A stretch of DNA of 64,000 nucleotides, taken from NCBI RefSeq assembly GCF_965230805.1, contig NZ_OZ246019.1:4340001-4404000 (forward strand). Reading direction: 5' to 3'. The notes under the pieces were generated by a model. The model saw only the letters and a list, made by a program, of their open reading frames with translations. It did not search any database and had not been told where the DNA came from. Positions 1-9,849 of the stretch are shown piece by piece. The stretch is from Marinifilum sp965230805 (GTDB lineage: Bacteria > Bacteroidota > Bacteroidia > Bacteroidales > Marinifilaceae). Numbering within the stretch: position 1 is the first letter of the stretch; each line of letters starts with the position of its first letter. The position numbers and the translations under genes were made by a program.

Positions 1-1
1 T

Positions 2-745
2 GCGCTCTCGTTAAATGTGCTAAAACCAGGTGAAATTGCAACAACAGCAGGAACTTCGGGGGTGGTTTACGGAGTTAGCGATGAGGTGAAATATGATCCT
101 TATTCAAGAGTCAATTCTTTCGCACATGTGAATCACACTGATGAAAATACAAGATTAGGAATTCTACTGTGCATTAATGGAACAGGGATTATGAATTCAT
201 GGTTGCATAAAAATGTAGCCAAAGGCATGTCCTATCCTGAGATGAATGATTTGGCAAATACAGTACCTGTTGGTGCTGATGGAGTGTCTGTATTGCCATT
301 TGGAAACGGAGCAGAGCGCGTTTTAAATAACAGGGAAGTTGGAGCTAAGATAGCCAATCTTAATCTTAACAGACATACCGATGCTCACGTATTGAGGGCG
401 GCACAGGAAGGTATAGCGTTCTCATTTTACTATGGAATGGAAATTATGAAGGAGATCGGAGTAAAACCTGATGTAATTCGAGCAGGTAATGCCAATATGT
501 TTCTAAGTCCATTGTTTAGAGAAACACTAGCTAATGTTTCAGGAGCTGTTATCGAGCTTTACGATACGGATGGATCGCTAGGAGCAGCCAGAGGAGCAGG
601 GTTTGGAACCGGTTACTATTCTTCATTGGAAGAGGCATTTAATGGTTTGGAGAAAATCGCTACGATTAAACCTAATGATTCGATGCGAAAAGAAACATTA
701 AAGGCTTATTCATGCTGGACAAATGAATTAAATAAGAATTTATAA
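2..745 (+). CDS. xylB: Xylulokinase, C-terminal part (FGGY carbohydrate kinase)
   Basis: The frame is open from base 2, so the N-terminal half lies before the window; about 247 residues are visible. Xylulokinase uses ATP to phosphorylate D-xylulose to xylulose 5-phosphate in the cytoplasm. The visible part is the second actin-like lobe of the FGGY fold: a GTSGVVYG phosphate loop near residue 20 of the fragment, and a later segment RAGNANMFLSPLFRE that corresponds to the family's second glycine-rich nucleotide motif. The substrate is inferred mainly from the next gene, xylose isomerase, 26 bases downstream, and the sugar porter after it. FGGY kinases for other sugars look similar in this lobe, so the sugar rests on the operon context. 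Confidence 0.88.
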   Translation, partial: ALSLNVLKPGEIATTAGTSGVVYGVSDEVKYDPYSRVNSFAHVNHTDENTRLGILLCINGTGIMNSWLHKNVAKGMSYPEMNDLANTVPVGADGVSVLPFGNGAERVLNNREVGAKIANLNLNRHTDAHVLRAAQEGIAFSFYYGMEIMKEIGVKPDVIRAGNANMFLSPLFRETLANVSGAVIELYDTDGSLGAARGAGFGTGYYSSLEEAFNGLEKIATIKPNDSMRKETLKAYSCWTNELNKNL

Positions 746-771
746 AGCTTAAAATTATAAAAACACAAATC

Positions 772-2097
772 ATGACTATTCTTAAAGGAGACAAAGAGTA
801 CTTTCCAGGAATTGGAAAAATAGCTTACGAGGGATCAGAATCAAAAAATCCATTGGCATTTAAATGGTACGACGAAAATAAAGTTGTGGCAGGCAAAACA
901 ATGAAAGAACATTTACGTTTTGCAGTGGCATACTGGCATACATTCTGCGGCGATGGCGGCGATCCTTTCGGGCCAGGGACACAGAAATTCCCTTGGGCAA
1001 CCGAAACCAATGCAATTGATGCTGCAAAATCGAAAATGGATGCTGCATTTGAGTTCTTTACAAAATTGGGTACGCCTTTTTACTGTTTTCACGATACCGA
1101 TGTAGTGGGTGAAGGTAGCGTTTTCGAAATTGAGAAGAGAATGGCTACAATGGTAGAATATGCGAAGCAAAAGCAAGCCGAATCGGGAGTTAAGTTGCTT
1201 TGGGGAACTGCAAATGTATTCTCCAATGCTCGATATATGAATGGTGCATCTACCAATCCTGATTTTAATGTACTTGCTAATGCTGCTACTCAGGTTAAAA
1301 ATGCTTTGGATGCTACAATTGCTCTTGGTGGTACGGGTTATGTATTCTGGGGTGGCCGTGAAGGCTATATGTCTCTTCATAACACAGATATGAAAAGAGA
1401 ATTGGATCATATGGCAATGTTTTTAACAAAGGCTCGTGACTATGGTCGCGCCAATGGTTTTGAAGGAACTTTCTTTATTGAGCCAAAACCAATGGAACCA
1501 TCAAAACATCAGTATGATTTTGATTCGGCAACGGTTATGGGATTCCTAAATAAATATGGTTTAGCTGATGACTTTAAAATTAATGTAGAGGTAAATCATG
1601 CTACTTTGGCAGGACACACCTTCGTACATGAACTACAAACATGCGTTGATAATAACATGTTAGGAAGTATTGATGCAAACAAAGGCGATTATCAAAATGG
1701 ATGGGATACTGATGAATTTCCTACAAGTATTTATGAGATTACTGAGGCAATGTTGCCAATTCTTCAGAACGATGGATTTACTCATGGAGGAATTAATTTT
1801 GATGCCAAGACACGCCGTAATTCTACTGATCTAGAGGATATTTTTATTTCTCATATTGGTGGAATGGATGTATTTGCTCGTGCATTGGTAATTGCTGATA
1901 AGATTAGAACGGAATCGCCTTATTTACAAATGAAGAAAGATCGTTATGCTTCATTTGACTCGGGCAATGGTTCTAAATTCGAAAAAGGCCAATTAAGCCT
2001 TGAAGATTTAAGAAAAATTGCTCAAGAAGTTGGTGAGCCGGCTCAAATCAGTGGAAAACAAGAACTATTTGAACACTTAATTAACTGGTACATTTAA
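772..2097 (+). CDS. xylA: Xylose isomerase
   Basis: Converts D-xylose to D-xylulose in the cytoplasm, a metal-dependent TIM-barrel enzyme. The length of 441 residues is typical of the long (class II) family. Catalytic and metal-binding residues are all present: His107 and Asp110 in FHDTD, Glu237 and Lys239 in IEPKP, Glu273 and His276 in VEVNHATLAGH, Asp301 in SIDANKGD, and Asp312/Asp314 in GWDTDEF. It sits between xylulokinase and a sugar porter, forming a complete uptake, isomerise and phosphorylate route. No xylose repressor or AraC-type regulator is seen in the window. A hairpin follows the stop codon. Confidence 0.97.
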   Translation: MTILKGDKEYFPGIGKIAYEGSESKNPLAFKWYDENKVVAGKTMKEHLRFAVAYWHTFCGDGGDPFGPGTQKFPWATETNAIDAAKSKMDAAFEFFTKLGTPFYCFHDTDVVGEGSVFEIEKRMATMVEYAKQKQAESGVKLLWGTANVFSNARYMNGASTNPDFNVLANAATQVKNALDATIALGGTGYVFWGGREGYMSLHNTDMKRELDHMAMFLTKARDYGRANGFEGTFFIEPKPMEPSKHQYDFDSATVMGFLNKYGLADDFKINVEVNHATLAGHTFVHELQTCVDNNMLGSIDANKGDYQNGWDTDEFPTSIYEITEAMLPILQNDGFTHGGINFDAKTRRNSTDLEDIFISHIGGMDVFARALVIADKIRTESPYLQMKKDRYASFDSGNGSKFEKGQLSLEDLRKIAQEVGEPAQISGKQELFEHLINWYI

Positions 2098-2113
2098 TAA
2101 GTAATCCCATTGT

Positions 2114-2138
2114 GCTCCTGTGATCATTTCGCAGGAGC
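2114..2138 (+). other. Intercistronic hairpin between xylA and the sugar porter
   Basis: Perfect 7-base arms GCTCCTG and CAGGAGC surround an 11-base loop, 16 bases after the xylA stop and 25 bases before the porter ATG. There is no T-run, so it is not a classical terminator. It could stabilise the 3' end of an xylA transcript or adjust expression of the porter. It also argues against a longer porter reading frame that would start at TTG 2110 inside this stem region. Confidence 0.45.
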
Positions 2139-2163
2139 TTGTATTAACCTTTATTCTAATCAA

Positions 2164-3771
2164 ATGAGCCAACCCCAAACTCAAGGCAGTAAAATGTTTA
2201 TTCTCTCGATTACCCTGGTTGCCACACTAGGAGGTTTATTGTTTGGATACGACACAGCTGTAATTAATGGTGCAATTGAAGCACTAAAAGTATTTTTTGT
2301 TACTCCTCTGCAATCAGATAATTCTCTTGCTCTACAGGTTTTATCAGAATACAAAATTATTGTATCACTCTGTTTTGTGGTGATATCTACTTTGGTTTCC
2401 AGTTTCATGTTTCGAATGTATGGAAAGAAGAAAGGAATGATTTATAGCACTGGAATTATAACTCTTGTTGCTGTAATTTGGTATACACAGTTTTGGCTAT
2501 CCGTAAACGAAATTTCAGAAAATACTCTTAATTCCATTAATGGATTTACCATATCAAGTGCCTTGATTGGTTGCATTATTGGTGGATCAATAGGTGGATA
2601 TTTAAGTCAAAATATTGGTAGAAAGAAAGGTTTAATTCTAGCCGCTCTTCTATTTACACTTTCTGCAATAGGTTCTGCTATGCCAGAAGCCATGAATATT
2701 TTTGGAGCAGGAACAATTACTTCATTTATTTTTTACCGAATTATAGGTGGTATCGGCGTAGGAATTGCCTCTATGTTATCACCCATGTATATAGCCGAAA
2801 TAGCACCAGCAAACATACGTGGAAAATTAGTTTCATGGAATCAGTTTGCAATTATCTTTGGTATGCTGGTGGTTTATTTCGTGAATTATACAATTGCCCT
2901 AAGTGGCGATGATGGTTGGCTTAATGAGATTGGTTGGAGATATATGTTTGCTTCTGAAACCATTCCAGCAATAATATTTCTGATTTTGTTGCTATTCGTA
3001 CCCGAAACTCCAAGATATTTAATGTTAAAATCACAAGATGATAAAGCCAAGGACTTACTAAATAAAATTGTTGGAAGCGAGAAAGCACAAAGTTTAATGA
3101 AAGACATTAAGCAATCATTGGTTGAAAAAAACTCTCCTTGGTTAAGTTTTGGTGGACTGATTATCATTATTGGAGTATTACTTTCAGTATTTCAGCAGTT
3201 TGTTGGTATTAATGTCGTGTTGTACTATGCTTCCGAGATATTTAGAAATATGGGAAGTGATACGGATACCTCATTGTTGCAGACCATTATTGTGGGAGCT
3301 ATAAATTTGATATTTACAGTTCTGGCAATTTATACAGTTGATAAATTTGGTCGTAAACCATTAATGATTATTGGTGGTATTGGAATGGGTATATGTATGT
3401 TTGCCCTTGGTTTTGCTTTTTATTTTAACCAAATGGGTTTAGCAGCATTATTTGCGATGTTAGGATATGTTGCTTTTTTTGCAATGTCATGGGGGCCGGT
3501 TACCTGGGTTCTTCTTTCCGAAATCTTCCCGAATTCTATTCGTTCTGCAATGTCAATGGCAGTAGCTGCTCAATGGATCGCAAATCTTATCGTATCATGG
3601 ACATTCCCAATGATGAATGATAATACATGGCTAACAAATCAATTTAATCACGGGTTCTCCTACTGGATTTATGGTTTTATGGGGATTCTTGCAGCATGGT
3701 TTGTATGGAAAATTGTACCCGAAACAAAAGGAAAATCACTAGAGGATATGCAGAAGCTTTGGAAAGAATAG
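2164..3771 (+). CDS. xylE: MFS sugar porter, probable D-xylose:H+ symporter
   Basis: A 12-helix major facilitator of the sugar porter family (535 residues), predicted to import xylose with protons across the inner membrane. Family marks are LFGYDTAVINGA in helix 1, NIGRKKG in the loop after helix 2-3, PETPRYL at the end of the first half, QQFVGINVVLYYASEIF in helix 7, and the terminal PETKGKSLEDMQ signature. The start chosen is ATG 2164; an upstream TTG at 2110 would add 18 residues that fall on an intergenic hairpin and do not look like a porter N-terminus. It is the third gene of the xylose operon. The substrate is inferred from the operon. Confidence 0.9.
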   Translation: MSQPQTQGSKMFILSITLVATLGGLLFGYDTAVINGAIEALKVFFVTPLQSDNSLALQVLSEYKIIVSLCFVVISTLVSSFMFRMYGKKKGMIYSTGIITLVAVIWYTQFWLSVNEISENTLNSINGFTISSALIGCIIGGSIGGYLSQNIGRKKGLILAALLFTLSAIGSAMPEAMNIFGAGTITSFIFYRIIGGIGVGIASMLSPMYIAEIAPANIRGKLVSWNQFAIIFGMLVVYFVNYTIALSGDDGWLNEIGWRYMFASETIPAIIFLILLLFVPETPRYLMLKSQDDKAKDLLNKIVGSEKAQSLMKDIKQSLVEKNSPWLSFGGLIIIIGVLLSVFQQFVGINVVLYYASEIFRNMGSDTDTSLLQTIIVGAINLIFTVLAIYTVDKFGRKPLMIIGGIGMGICMFALGFAFYFNQMGLAALFAMLGYVAFFAMSWGPVTWVLLSEIFPNSIRSAMSMAVAAQWIANLIVSWTFPMMNDNTWLTNQFNHGFSYWIYGFMGILAAWFVWKIVPETKGKSLEDMQKLWKE

Positions 3772-3865
3772 TATTTAGTAAGAAAATCAGATCAGTTTAA
3801 TTCATTATCAGAATTTAATAAATAAGTTGGTGGGTTTTATTAGTTTACGATAATGAATGATGAGT

Positions 3866-3893
3866 AAGGATCGGCAATTTGCTGATCCTTTTT
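3866..3893 (+). terminator. Terminator of the xylose operon
   Basis: AGGATCGGC, a short AATTT loop and GCTGATCC form a near-perfect stem followed by five T. It lies about 95 bases after the porter stop and before the mannosidase gene, so it separates the two transcription units. Confidence 0.7.
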
Positions 3894-3949
3894 CGTTCTA
3901 ATTGCTCTTGTTTTTGCATTTGAACTAAGGATAAAATATTGCTTTTACT

Positions 3950-3957
3950 TATATTTG
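3950..3957 (+). promoter_or_regulatory. Candidate -7 box TATATTTG upstream of the GH92 gene
   Basis: TATATTTG matches the Bacteroidota TANNTTTG -7 consensus and sits about 70 bases before the mannosidase ATG, after the xylose terminator. A TTTG occurs at 3919-3922 but the 27-base gap is too long for the usual 19-21 base spacing, so only the -7 half is supported. Confidence 0.35.
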
Positions 3958-4027
3958 ATTCATATTTCCAAAAGCCAATTTACCATTTACATCTTCTAAT
4001 TTTTATTGAAGATAAAATTTACTAACT

Positions 4028-6217
4028 ATGAGATTATTAGCCTTTTGTTTGGCAATGATAGGATTTTTTGCGTGTAATAATGAGCAAGAAGATCGCAGAA
4101 AGTTAACTGATTACGTAAACACATTTGTTGGAACCGATGGACCCGGAAATACCTATCCCGGGGCAGTTGTCCCTTTTGGGATGGTACAATTAAGTCCTGA
4201 TAATGGATTGCCGGGTTGGGATCGAATTGCCGGATATTTTTATCAGGATTCGACGATTGCCGGATTTAGTCATAAACATCTAAGTGGCACTGGGGCTGGC
4301 GATTTGTATGATATTCTTGTTTTACCTTACAATAGTAGATTTGACAAAGATTTGTGGCCAGACCAAGAAGATTACCGTCCATATTCTATGTTTGACCATA
4401 GTAAAGAATCGGCTAGACCTGGATATTACTCTGTAGATTTATTAAGCTCTGGTATCAAGGCAGAGCTATCTGCAACAGAAAGAGTAGGTTTTCATCGTTA
4501 CACTTTTCCAAAGGATGATGAATCTAAAATTTTAATTGACTTGGGATACAAACTAAACTGGGATGATCCGACAGAAACATATCTTAAATTGGAAGATGAA
4601 AATACAATTGTAGGATACCGTTATTCTACAGGTTGGGCTCCGGATCAACGTGAACATTTTGTTATTAAATTTTCAAAGCCAATTAAAAATGTTGACTTTT
4701 ATATTGGTGTTAACAAGTTGGATAATAACGAAGTAAAAGCAAAAAAGACGAAAGCTGAAATCCTATTCGCTACTCAAGAACATGAAGAAGTGCTGGTTAA
4801 AGTAGCCCTTTCATCCTACTCAATTGAGGGAGCAAAGAAAAACTTAGAGGCAGAGTGCAATCATTGGGATTTTGATAAAGTAGTTTCTCAAGCCGACGCA
4901 AAGTGGGAAAAACAACTAAATGTAATAAATGTTGAAGGCTCAGACTATCAGAAAACGGTTTTCTACACCAATTTATACCACTGTTTTTTAACCCCATCGT
5001 TACATTCTGATGTTGATGGATGGTATAAAGGGGCAGACAAACAAATGCATCAAGCAATTGGCTATGATAAGTTAGAGACTTTCTCATTATGGGATACTTA
5101 CCGAACAGCGCACCCACTATATACCATTGTGGTTCCAGATAGAGTTAAAGATATGGTGGCTTCTTTTTTAAGTCATTTTGATGAGACAGGTTTGTTGCCT
5201 GTATGGAGTTTTGCCGGAAATGAAACGAATATGATGATTGGTTATCATTCAGTTCCGGTAATTGTAGATGCCTATTTTAAAGGTATACCTATGGATGTAG
5301 AAAAAGCATATGAAGCTTGTAAAACCACGGCAATGAGTGATGCCTGGAGCTTACCTGATTATAAAAAGTACGCTTATGTACCAATGGATGATGCTCATGA
5401 TGGTCATTGGAGTGTGTCAAAAACCATGGAGTATGCTTACGATGATTGGTGTATTGCTGTGTTTGCAAAAGCTTTAAATAAGGATGAGGATTATAAATAC
5501 TTTAGCAAGAGAGCTGACTATTGGAAAAATCATTACGATGCAGAGAGCACTTTTATGCGTCCTAAGGCTAAAGATGGTAAGTTTATTAAGCATTTTATTC
5601 CTAAAGAATATACCGAGTTGTTTTGTGAAAGTAACGCTTGGCATTACTTCTGGCATGTTCAGCACGATATTCCAGGTTTAATCGAGATTACAGGAAAAGA
5701 TGTTTTTGCTTCCAAGTTAGATTCCATGTTTACCTATTATGACGATCCTAATGATGACTTGCCTATTTTTTCTACCGGTATGATCGGTCAATATGCTCAC
5801 GGTAATGAACCTAGTCATCATGTAGCATATTTGTTCAATCAGATTGGTCAGCCCGAGAAGACTCAGAAAATGGTTCACCAGATTATTGAGTCACAGTACA
5901 CAGATAAACCTGACGGTTATTGCGGCAATGAGGATTGCGGACAAATGTCGGCTTGGCTAGTCATGTCTGCCAGTGGAATATATCCTGTAAATCCAGCTGA
6001 TGGAATCTATCACATCACTTCTCCATGGCTGGAACAATTAAGCTATAACTTACCAAACGGAAAAACATTTAAAATCACAACAGAAAATTTTGGACAAGGA
6101 CATGTATTGATTGATAAGGTGTTTTTGAATGGCGAAAAACTGGATAAATTGGTCATTACCCATCAACAAATTATGAATGGAGGAGAACTGCATTTTCTGT
6201 TAAAATCGACGAAATAA
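4028..6217 (+). CDS. GH92 family alpha-mannosidase lipoprotein
   Basis: A 729-residue glycoside hydrolase family 92 enzyme, a calcium-dependent exo-alpha-mannosidase family. The N-terminus is a lipoprotein signal with the lipobox Cys at about residue 16 (IGFFACNNE), so it is probably anchored outside the inner membrane or on the cell surface. GH92 marks are VGTDGPGNTYPGAVVPFGM near residue 35, SLWDTYRTAHPL in the middle, ESNAWHYFWHVQHD, and near the C-terminus GYCGNEDCGQMSAWLVMSA, which carries the catalytic-base region. There is no SusC/SusD pair nearby, so it is not part of a classical polysaccharide utilisation locus. Linkage specificity cannot be read from the sequence. Confidence 0.95.
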   Translation: MRLLAFCLAMIGFFACNNEQEDRRKLTDYVNTFVGTDGPGNTYPGAVVPFGMVQLSPDNGLPGWDRIAGYFYQDSTIAGFSHKHLSGTGAGDLYDILVLPYNSRFDKDLWPDQEDYRPYSMFDHSKESARPGYYSVDLLSSGIKAELSATERVGFHRYTFPKDDESKILIDLGYKLNWDDPTETYLKLEDENTIVGYRYSTGWAPDQREHFVIKFSKPIKNVDFYIGVNKLDNNEVKAKKTKAEILFATQEHEEVLVKVALSSYSIEGAKKNLEAECNHWDFDKVVSQADAKWEKQLNVINVEGSDYQKTVFYTNLYHCFLTPSLHSDVDGWYKGADKQMHQAIGYDKLETFSLWDTYRTAHPLYTIVVPDRVKDMVASFLSHFDETGLLPVWSFAGNETNMMIGYHSVPVIVDAYFKGIPMDVEKAYEACKTTAMSDAWSLPDYKKYAYVPMDDAHDGHWSVSKTMEYAYDDWCIAVFAKALNKDEDYKYFSKRADYWKNHYDAESTFMRPKAKDGKFIKHFIPKEYTELFCESNAWHYFWHVQHDIPGLIEITGKDVFASKLDSMFTYYDDPNDDLPIFSTGMIGQYAHGNEPSHHVAYLFNQIGQPEKTQKMVHQIIESQYTDKPDGYCGNEDCGQMSAWLVMSASGIYPVNPADGIYHITSPWLEQLSYNLPNGKTFKITTENFGQGHVLIDKVFLNGEKLDKLVITHQQIMNGGELHFLLKSTK

Positions 6218-6224
6218 ATGATAG

Positions 6225-6252
6225 AGGCTGTGCGTTACGTACAGCCTTTATT
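6225..6252 (+). terminator. Terminator after the GH92 gene
   Basis: AGGCTGT and ACAGCCT arms with a 9-base loop, followed by TTATTATTTA. It sits between the mannosidase stop and the next gene 20 bases further on, so the next gene may be partly read through. Confidence 0.55.
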
Positions 6253-6267
6253 ATTTATAACCATTTA

Positions 6268-7107
6268 ATGAGGAAAAAATATATAAAGATGAAACAACTG
6301 ATAGCCTTTGTTGTGATAGTATTTTGTCATTCCACATCATTGTATGCGCAAAAGTTTATGACTTATAATCTCCGATACGACAATCCCAATGATGGACTTA
6401 ACAAATGGGAACTTCGCAAGGAAAATATTACTGATTTGATTCTAAAATATTCTCCGGACATATTTGGAACTCAGGAAGGCTTGAGTCGTCAGTTGGATTA
6501 TTTGGATGAGAATTTGAAAAACTATTCGTTTATTGGAGTAGGGCGAGATGATGGCAAAAGAAAGGGTGAATATTGTGCCATATTTTATAAATGTTCCGAT
6601 TACAAAATATTGGACGAATCAACATTTTGGTTATCAAATACACCAAATAAAATTTCGATTGGATGGGATGCTGTTTTGGAAAGAATTTGCACTTGTGCTT
6701 TGTTCGAAAACAAAAAATCTGGAAAGAAATTTTGGGTGTTTAATGCCCACTTTGATCATATTGGAAAAGAGGCGCAGTATGAAAGTTCCAAACTAATTGT
6801 AAAGAAAATTCAGGAATTTAATCAATGTAAATATCCTGTTGTTTTAATGGGTGATTTAAATCTAATGCCTTCAAGCAAGGCAATAAAGTTTTTAAGTAAG
6901 AATTTTCTTGATGCACATTTTCAGACTGAGGCAATAAGTAATTTGGGAACATTTAATGCATTTAAGCATAAGGAGCCTGTTGTGGATAGAATCGATTATA
7001 TTTTTGTTGATAAATCTTCAAATGTAAAGAACTATCGGATAATTAATGACAAATTAAATGGAAAATATCCGTCGGATCATCTGCCCGTTCTTGTAGAACT
7101 CAAATAA
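6268..7107 (+). CDS. Exported endonuclease/exonuclease/phosphatase family protein
   Basis: A 279-residue metal-dependent hydrolase of the EEP fold (DNase I / exonuclease III / phosphodiesterase superfamily). It has a signal peptide ending near SLYAQK. Motifs are MTYNLRYDNPNDG at the mature N-terminus (metal-binding Asn), GTQEG (metal-binding Glu), NAHFDH (catalytic His), GDLN (Asp/Asn pair) and the terminal SDHLPV (Asp-His). Exported Bacteroidota members near glycoside hydrolases are often annotated as endonucleases, but phosphodiesterase or sphingomyelinase-like activity is equally possible. An internal ATG seven codons in (6289) could also be the start. It may be co-transcribed with GH92, although a hairpin lies between them. 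Confidence 0.85.
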   Translation: MRKKYIKMKQLIAFVVIVFCHSTSLYAQKFMTYNLRYDNPNDGLNKWELRKENITDLILKYSPDIFGTQEGLSRQLDYLDENLKNYSFIGVGRDDGKRKGEYCAIFYKCSDYKILDESTFWLSNTPNKISIGWDAVLERICTCALFENKKSGKKFWVFNAHFDHIGKEAQYESSKLIVKKIQEFNQCKYPVVLMGDLNLMPSSKAIKFLSKNFLDAHFQTEAISNLGTFNAFKHKEPVVDRIDYIFVDKSSNVKNYRIINDKLNGKYPSDHLPVLVELK

Positions 7108-7208
7108 TAGTTTTCTCTTTATATCAGTAATACCAGGATAAGGGTAAAGTACTCTTTTTGCTATATTGAAGCTTAAATTAAAATAGGAGGATTACCACAA
7201 CTTAGCTT

Positions 7209-9758
7209 ATGCAATCGGAAACATTTCAGAACGAAGTAGAATTAAGGTACAAATTGTACAACAGTATATTTTTAACTCTTCCCTTAGATGGTATACACGG
7301 AACAGGCATTTTGATTCCTTTAATGAAAAGTGAATGCCGAAAGGGATTAGAAAATGGGAAATCTCCTGTTGAAATATTGGATCTTTTTTTTGAAAAGCAA
7401 ACCAATTTTAAGACAGAATCGGAACAGTTAGACTTCATGTTTCGTGTAATTAACTATATTGAAAGGCAGGTTGTGTTGTTGGATGCTCTGGAAGATGCTG
7501 CTTTTTTGGATTTACATGATCCGCAAAAAAGAGGGAAAATTGAGTCAATTAAGATTCGATTAACAAGTGGTGAAAGAAAGGAGAAAATTGGAGAAGCTTT
7601 AAAAAAAATAGCGGTTCGGATTGTTTTAACTGCTCACCCCACACAGTTTTATCCTAGCACTGTGTTGGCAATAATTCATGATTTAATTGATGCTATTCAG
7701 AAAAATGATCTATTACAGATTAAGATGTTACTCACCCAACTTGGTAAAACTCCATTCTTTAAAAAAGAGAAGCCAACTCCTTATGATGAAGCCAAAAGTC
7801 TGAGTTGGTATTTAGAGAATATTTTTTATCAATCGGCATCCGAACTGTATGATGATCTAATGAAAGAAGTGAGCAATCCTGAGGAACAAGATGGGAGTAT
7901 ACTGACTTTTGGATTTTGGCCAGGAGGCGATCGCGATGGAAATCCATTTGTAAAGGTAGGTACGACATTAGCAGTGGCTAATAGGTTAAGAAGTATATTA
8001 TTATCCAACTATCACAAGGATATCAGGAAGTTGAGAAGAAGATTGAGCTTTAAGAGTGTTTATGAAAAAGTTTTAGAGCTGGAAGAGAGAATCTTGCAAG
8101 CTGTTAATGGAGAAGATATTTCTTCCGGAATTCAACAGAATGAGATATTAAATGCTTTATCCAAAATAGAAGAGCTTTTGGTTAACGAACATGATAGTTT
8201 CTTTGTAGAGCTAGTTCATGAGTTTAGAAATAAGGTTTTGTTGTTCGGTACGCATTTCGCAGGTATAGATATCCGACAAGATAGCAGAATCATTAAAAAA
8301 GCTTTTGACGTTCTTTGTTCCACTGCACCTGAACTAAAGGATCAAAATTGTAATTTGAAATTTGAGGATATCATCAAACTTAATCAAGTAGTTTCTTTTT
8401 TTCAGTCCGAAGATGAAGTCGTAAAAGATACTTTGAATCTTTTTGGAACCATTAAGGAGATTCAAAAAAGAAATGGAGAAAAAGCTTGTAACAGGATAAT
8501 TATAAGCAATTGCAGAGGAGAAGAGGATGTGGCCAGAGTTTTTGCAATGGCAAAAATGTGTGCTTGGCAAAATGAAGTTCCTCTTGATATTATTCCACTT
8601 TTCGAAACCATTGATGATTTGGAGAAGGCAGCATTTACTATGCGAAAACTATATGAAAATAAAGTATATGCCAAGCATCTCTTAAATAGGGGAAAGAGAC
8701 AAACCATCATGCTTGGATTCTCTGATGGAACAAAAGATGGAGGATATTTCTCGGCCAACTGGAACATTTACAAAGCGAAAGAAAATATTACCAAATTATC
8801 GAGGGAATTAGGTATTACCGTCGCTTTTTTTGATGGGAGAGGAGGACCTCCGGCACGTGGAGGTGGAAATACGCATAAATTTTATTCATCTCTTGGGAAT
8901 ACGATTGAAAATAGAGAGATACAAGTAACCGTTCAAGGGCAAACCATAAGTTCAAAGTTCGGAACTAGAGATTCAGCAAGATTCTATCAGGAAAGATTAC
9001 TATCGGCTGTACTGGAAAATAGTTTATTTGATGATTGCGAGAAGATCCTTTCTGATACGGATCGATTAGTAATGGAAAAACTTTCTAAGTATAGCTTCGA
9101 GGAATATCAAAGGTTCAAGTCTTCGGATAAATTTGTTTCTTATCTCGAAAAGATGAGTGCACTAAAATATTATAGTAAGGCTAATATTGGAAGTCGTCCA
9201 GGGAAAAGAAAGGAGTCTGAGAAATTAAATTTTGAAGATTTACGGGCAATTCCATTTGTTGGAGCTTGGAGTCAAATGAAGCAAAATGTTCCTGGATTTT
9301 TTGGTGTTGGATCGTCCTTAAAAAAACTGGAAGAAGAAGGATTATTTGAAGAATGTATCAGTTTATATAAATCGTCATTGTTTTTTAGAACACTTGTGGC
9401 TAATAGTATGCAATCTCTTAGTAAATCTTACTTTAAATTAACAGAGTATATGAAGAAGGATGAAGAATTCGGAGAATTCTGGACTTGGATCCACGATGAA
9501 TATCAATTGAGTATAGAGATGTTATTAAAAGTATCCAATCAAGATGAATTGATGCAAACGGCTCTTTTCCTTAAAGATTCAATTCATCTGCGCGAGGAAA
9601 TGGTTCTTCCATTAATAACAATTCAACAGTATGCATTGATAAAAATTAGAGAAATGGAACGGAATAATGAAACAAACACTACAAAATACAGTATATTGCA
9701 AAAGTTGGTCATCCGATCTCTTTATGGTAACATAAATGCAAGTAGAAATTCTGCTTGA
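7209..9758 (+). CDS. ppc: Phosphoenolpyruvate carboxylase
   Basis: Carboxylates PEP with bicarbonate to give oxaloacetate, an anaplerotic cytoplasmic reaction. At 849 residues it is slightly shorter than typical enterobacterial PEPC. Key motifs are TAHPTQ (residues 141-146, catalytic His), FWPGGDRDGNPF (about 237-247), DGRGGPPARGGGN near residue 541 (the mobile glycine-rich catalytic loop), QGQTISSKFG, and a shortened C-terminus ending SRNSA where many PEPCs end in RNTG. It is monocistronic, with no obvious partner on either side. Confidence 0.95.
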   Translation: MQSETFQNEVELRYKLYNSIFLTLPLDGIHGTGILIPLMKSECRKGLENGKSPVEILDLFFEKQTNFKTESEQLDFMFRVINYIERQVVLLDALEDAAFLDLHDPQKRGKIESIKIRLTSGERKEKIGEALKKIAVRIVLTAHPTQFYPSTVLAIIHDLIDAIQKNDLLQIKMLLTQLGKTPFFKKEKPTPYDEAKSLSWYLENIFYQSASELYDDLMKEVSNPEEQDGSILTFGFWPGGDRDGNPFVKVGTTLAVANRLRSILLSNYHKDIRKLRRRLSFKSVYEKVLELEERILQAVNGEDISSGIQQNEILNALSKIEELLVNEHDSFFVELVHEFRNKVLLFGTHFAGIDIRQDSRIIKKAFDVLCSTAPELKDQNCNLKFEDIIKLNQVVSFFQSEDEVVKDTLNLFGTIKEIQKRNGEKACNRIIISNCRGEEDVARVFAMAKMCAWQNEVPLDIIPLFETIDDLEKAAFTMRKLYENKVYAKHLLNRGKRQTIMLGFSDGTKDGGYFSANWNIYKAKENITKLSRELGITVAFFDGRGGPPARGGGNTHKFYSSLGNTIENREIQVTVQGQTISSKFGTRDSARFYQERLLSAVLENSLFDDCEKILSDTDRLVMEKLSKYSFEEYQRFKSSDKFVSYLEKMSALKYYSKANIGSRPGKRKESEKLNFEDLRAIPFVGAWSQMKQNVPGFFGVGSSLKKLEEEGLFEECISLYKSSLFFRTLVANSMQSLSKSYFKLTEYMKKDEEFGEFWTWIHDEYQLSIEMLLKVSNQDELMQTALFLKDSIHLREEMVLPLITIQQYALIKIREMERNNETNTTKYSILQKLVIRSLYGNINASRNSA

Positions 9759-9849
9759 GAAAAATCTTAAAAAATTTTTTTTTTCTGGCAATTTTGCAAA
9801 CAGATGATCGTTTCAATATTATTAAAAAATTAATATCAATTCAAGTCAT

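Noticed and set aside
2110..2163. N-terminal extension of the xylose porter from TTG 2110
   Set aside because: The extension is made of an intergenic hairpin and gives Cys-rich residues unlike the family; ATG 2164 fits.
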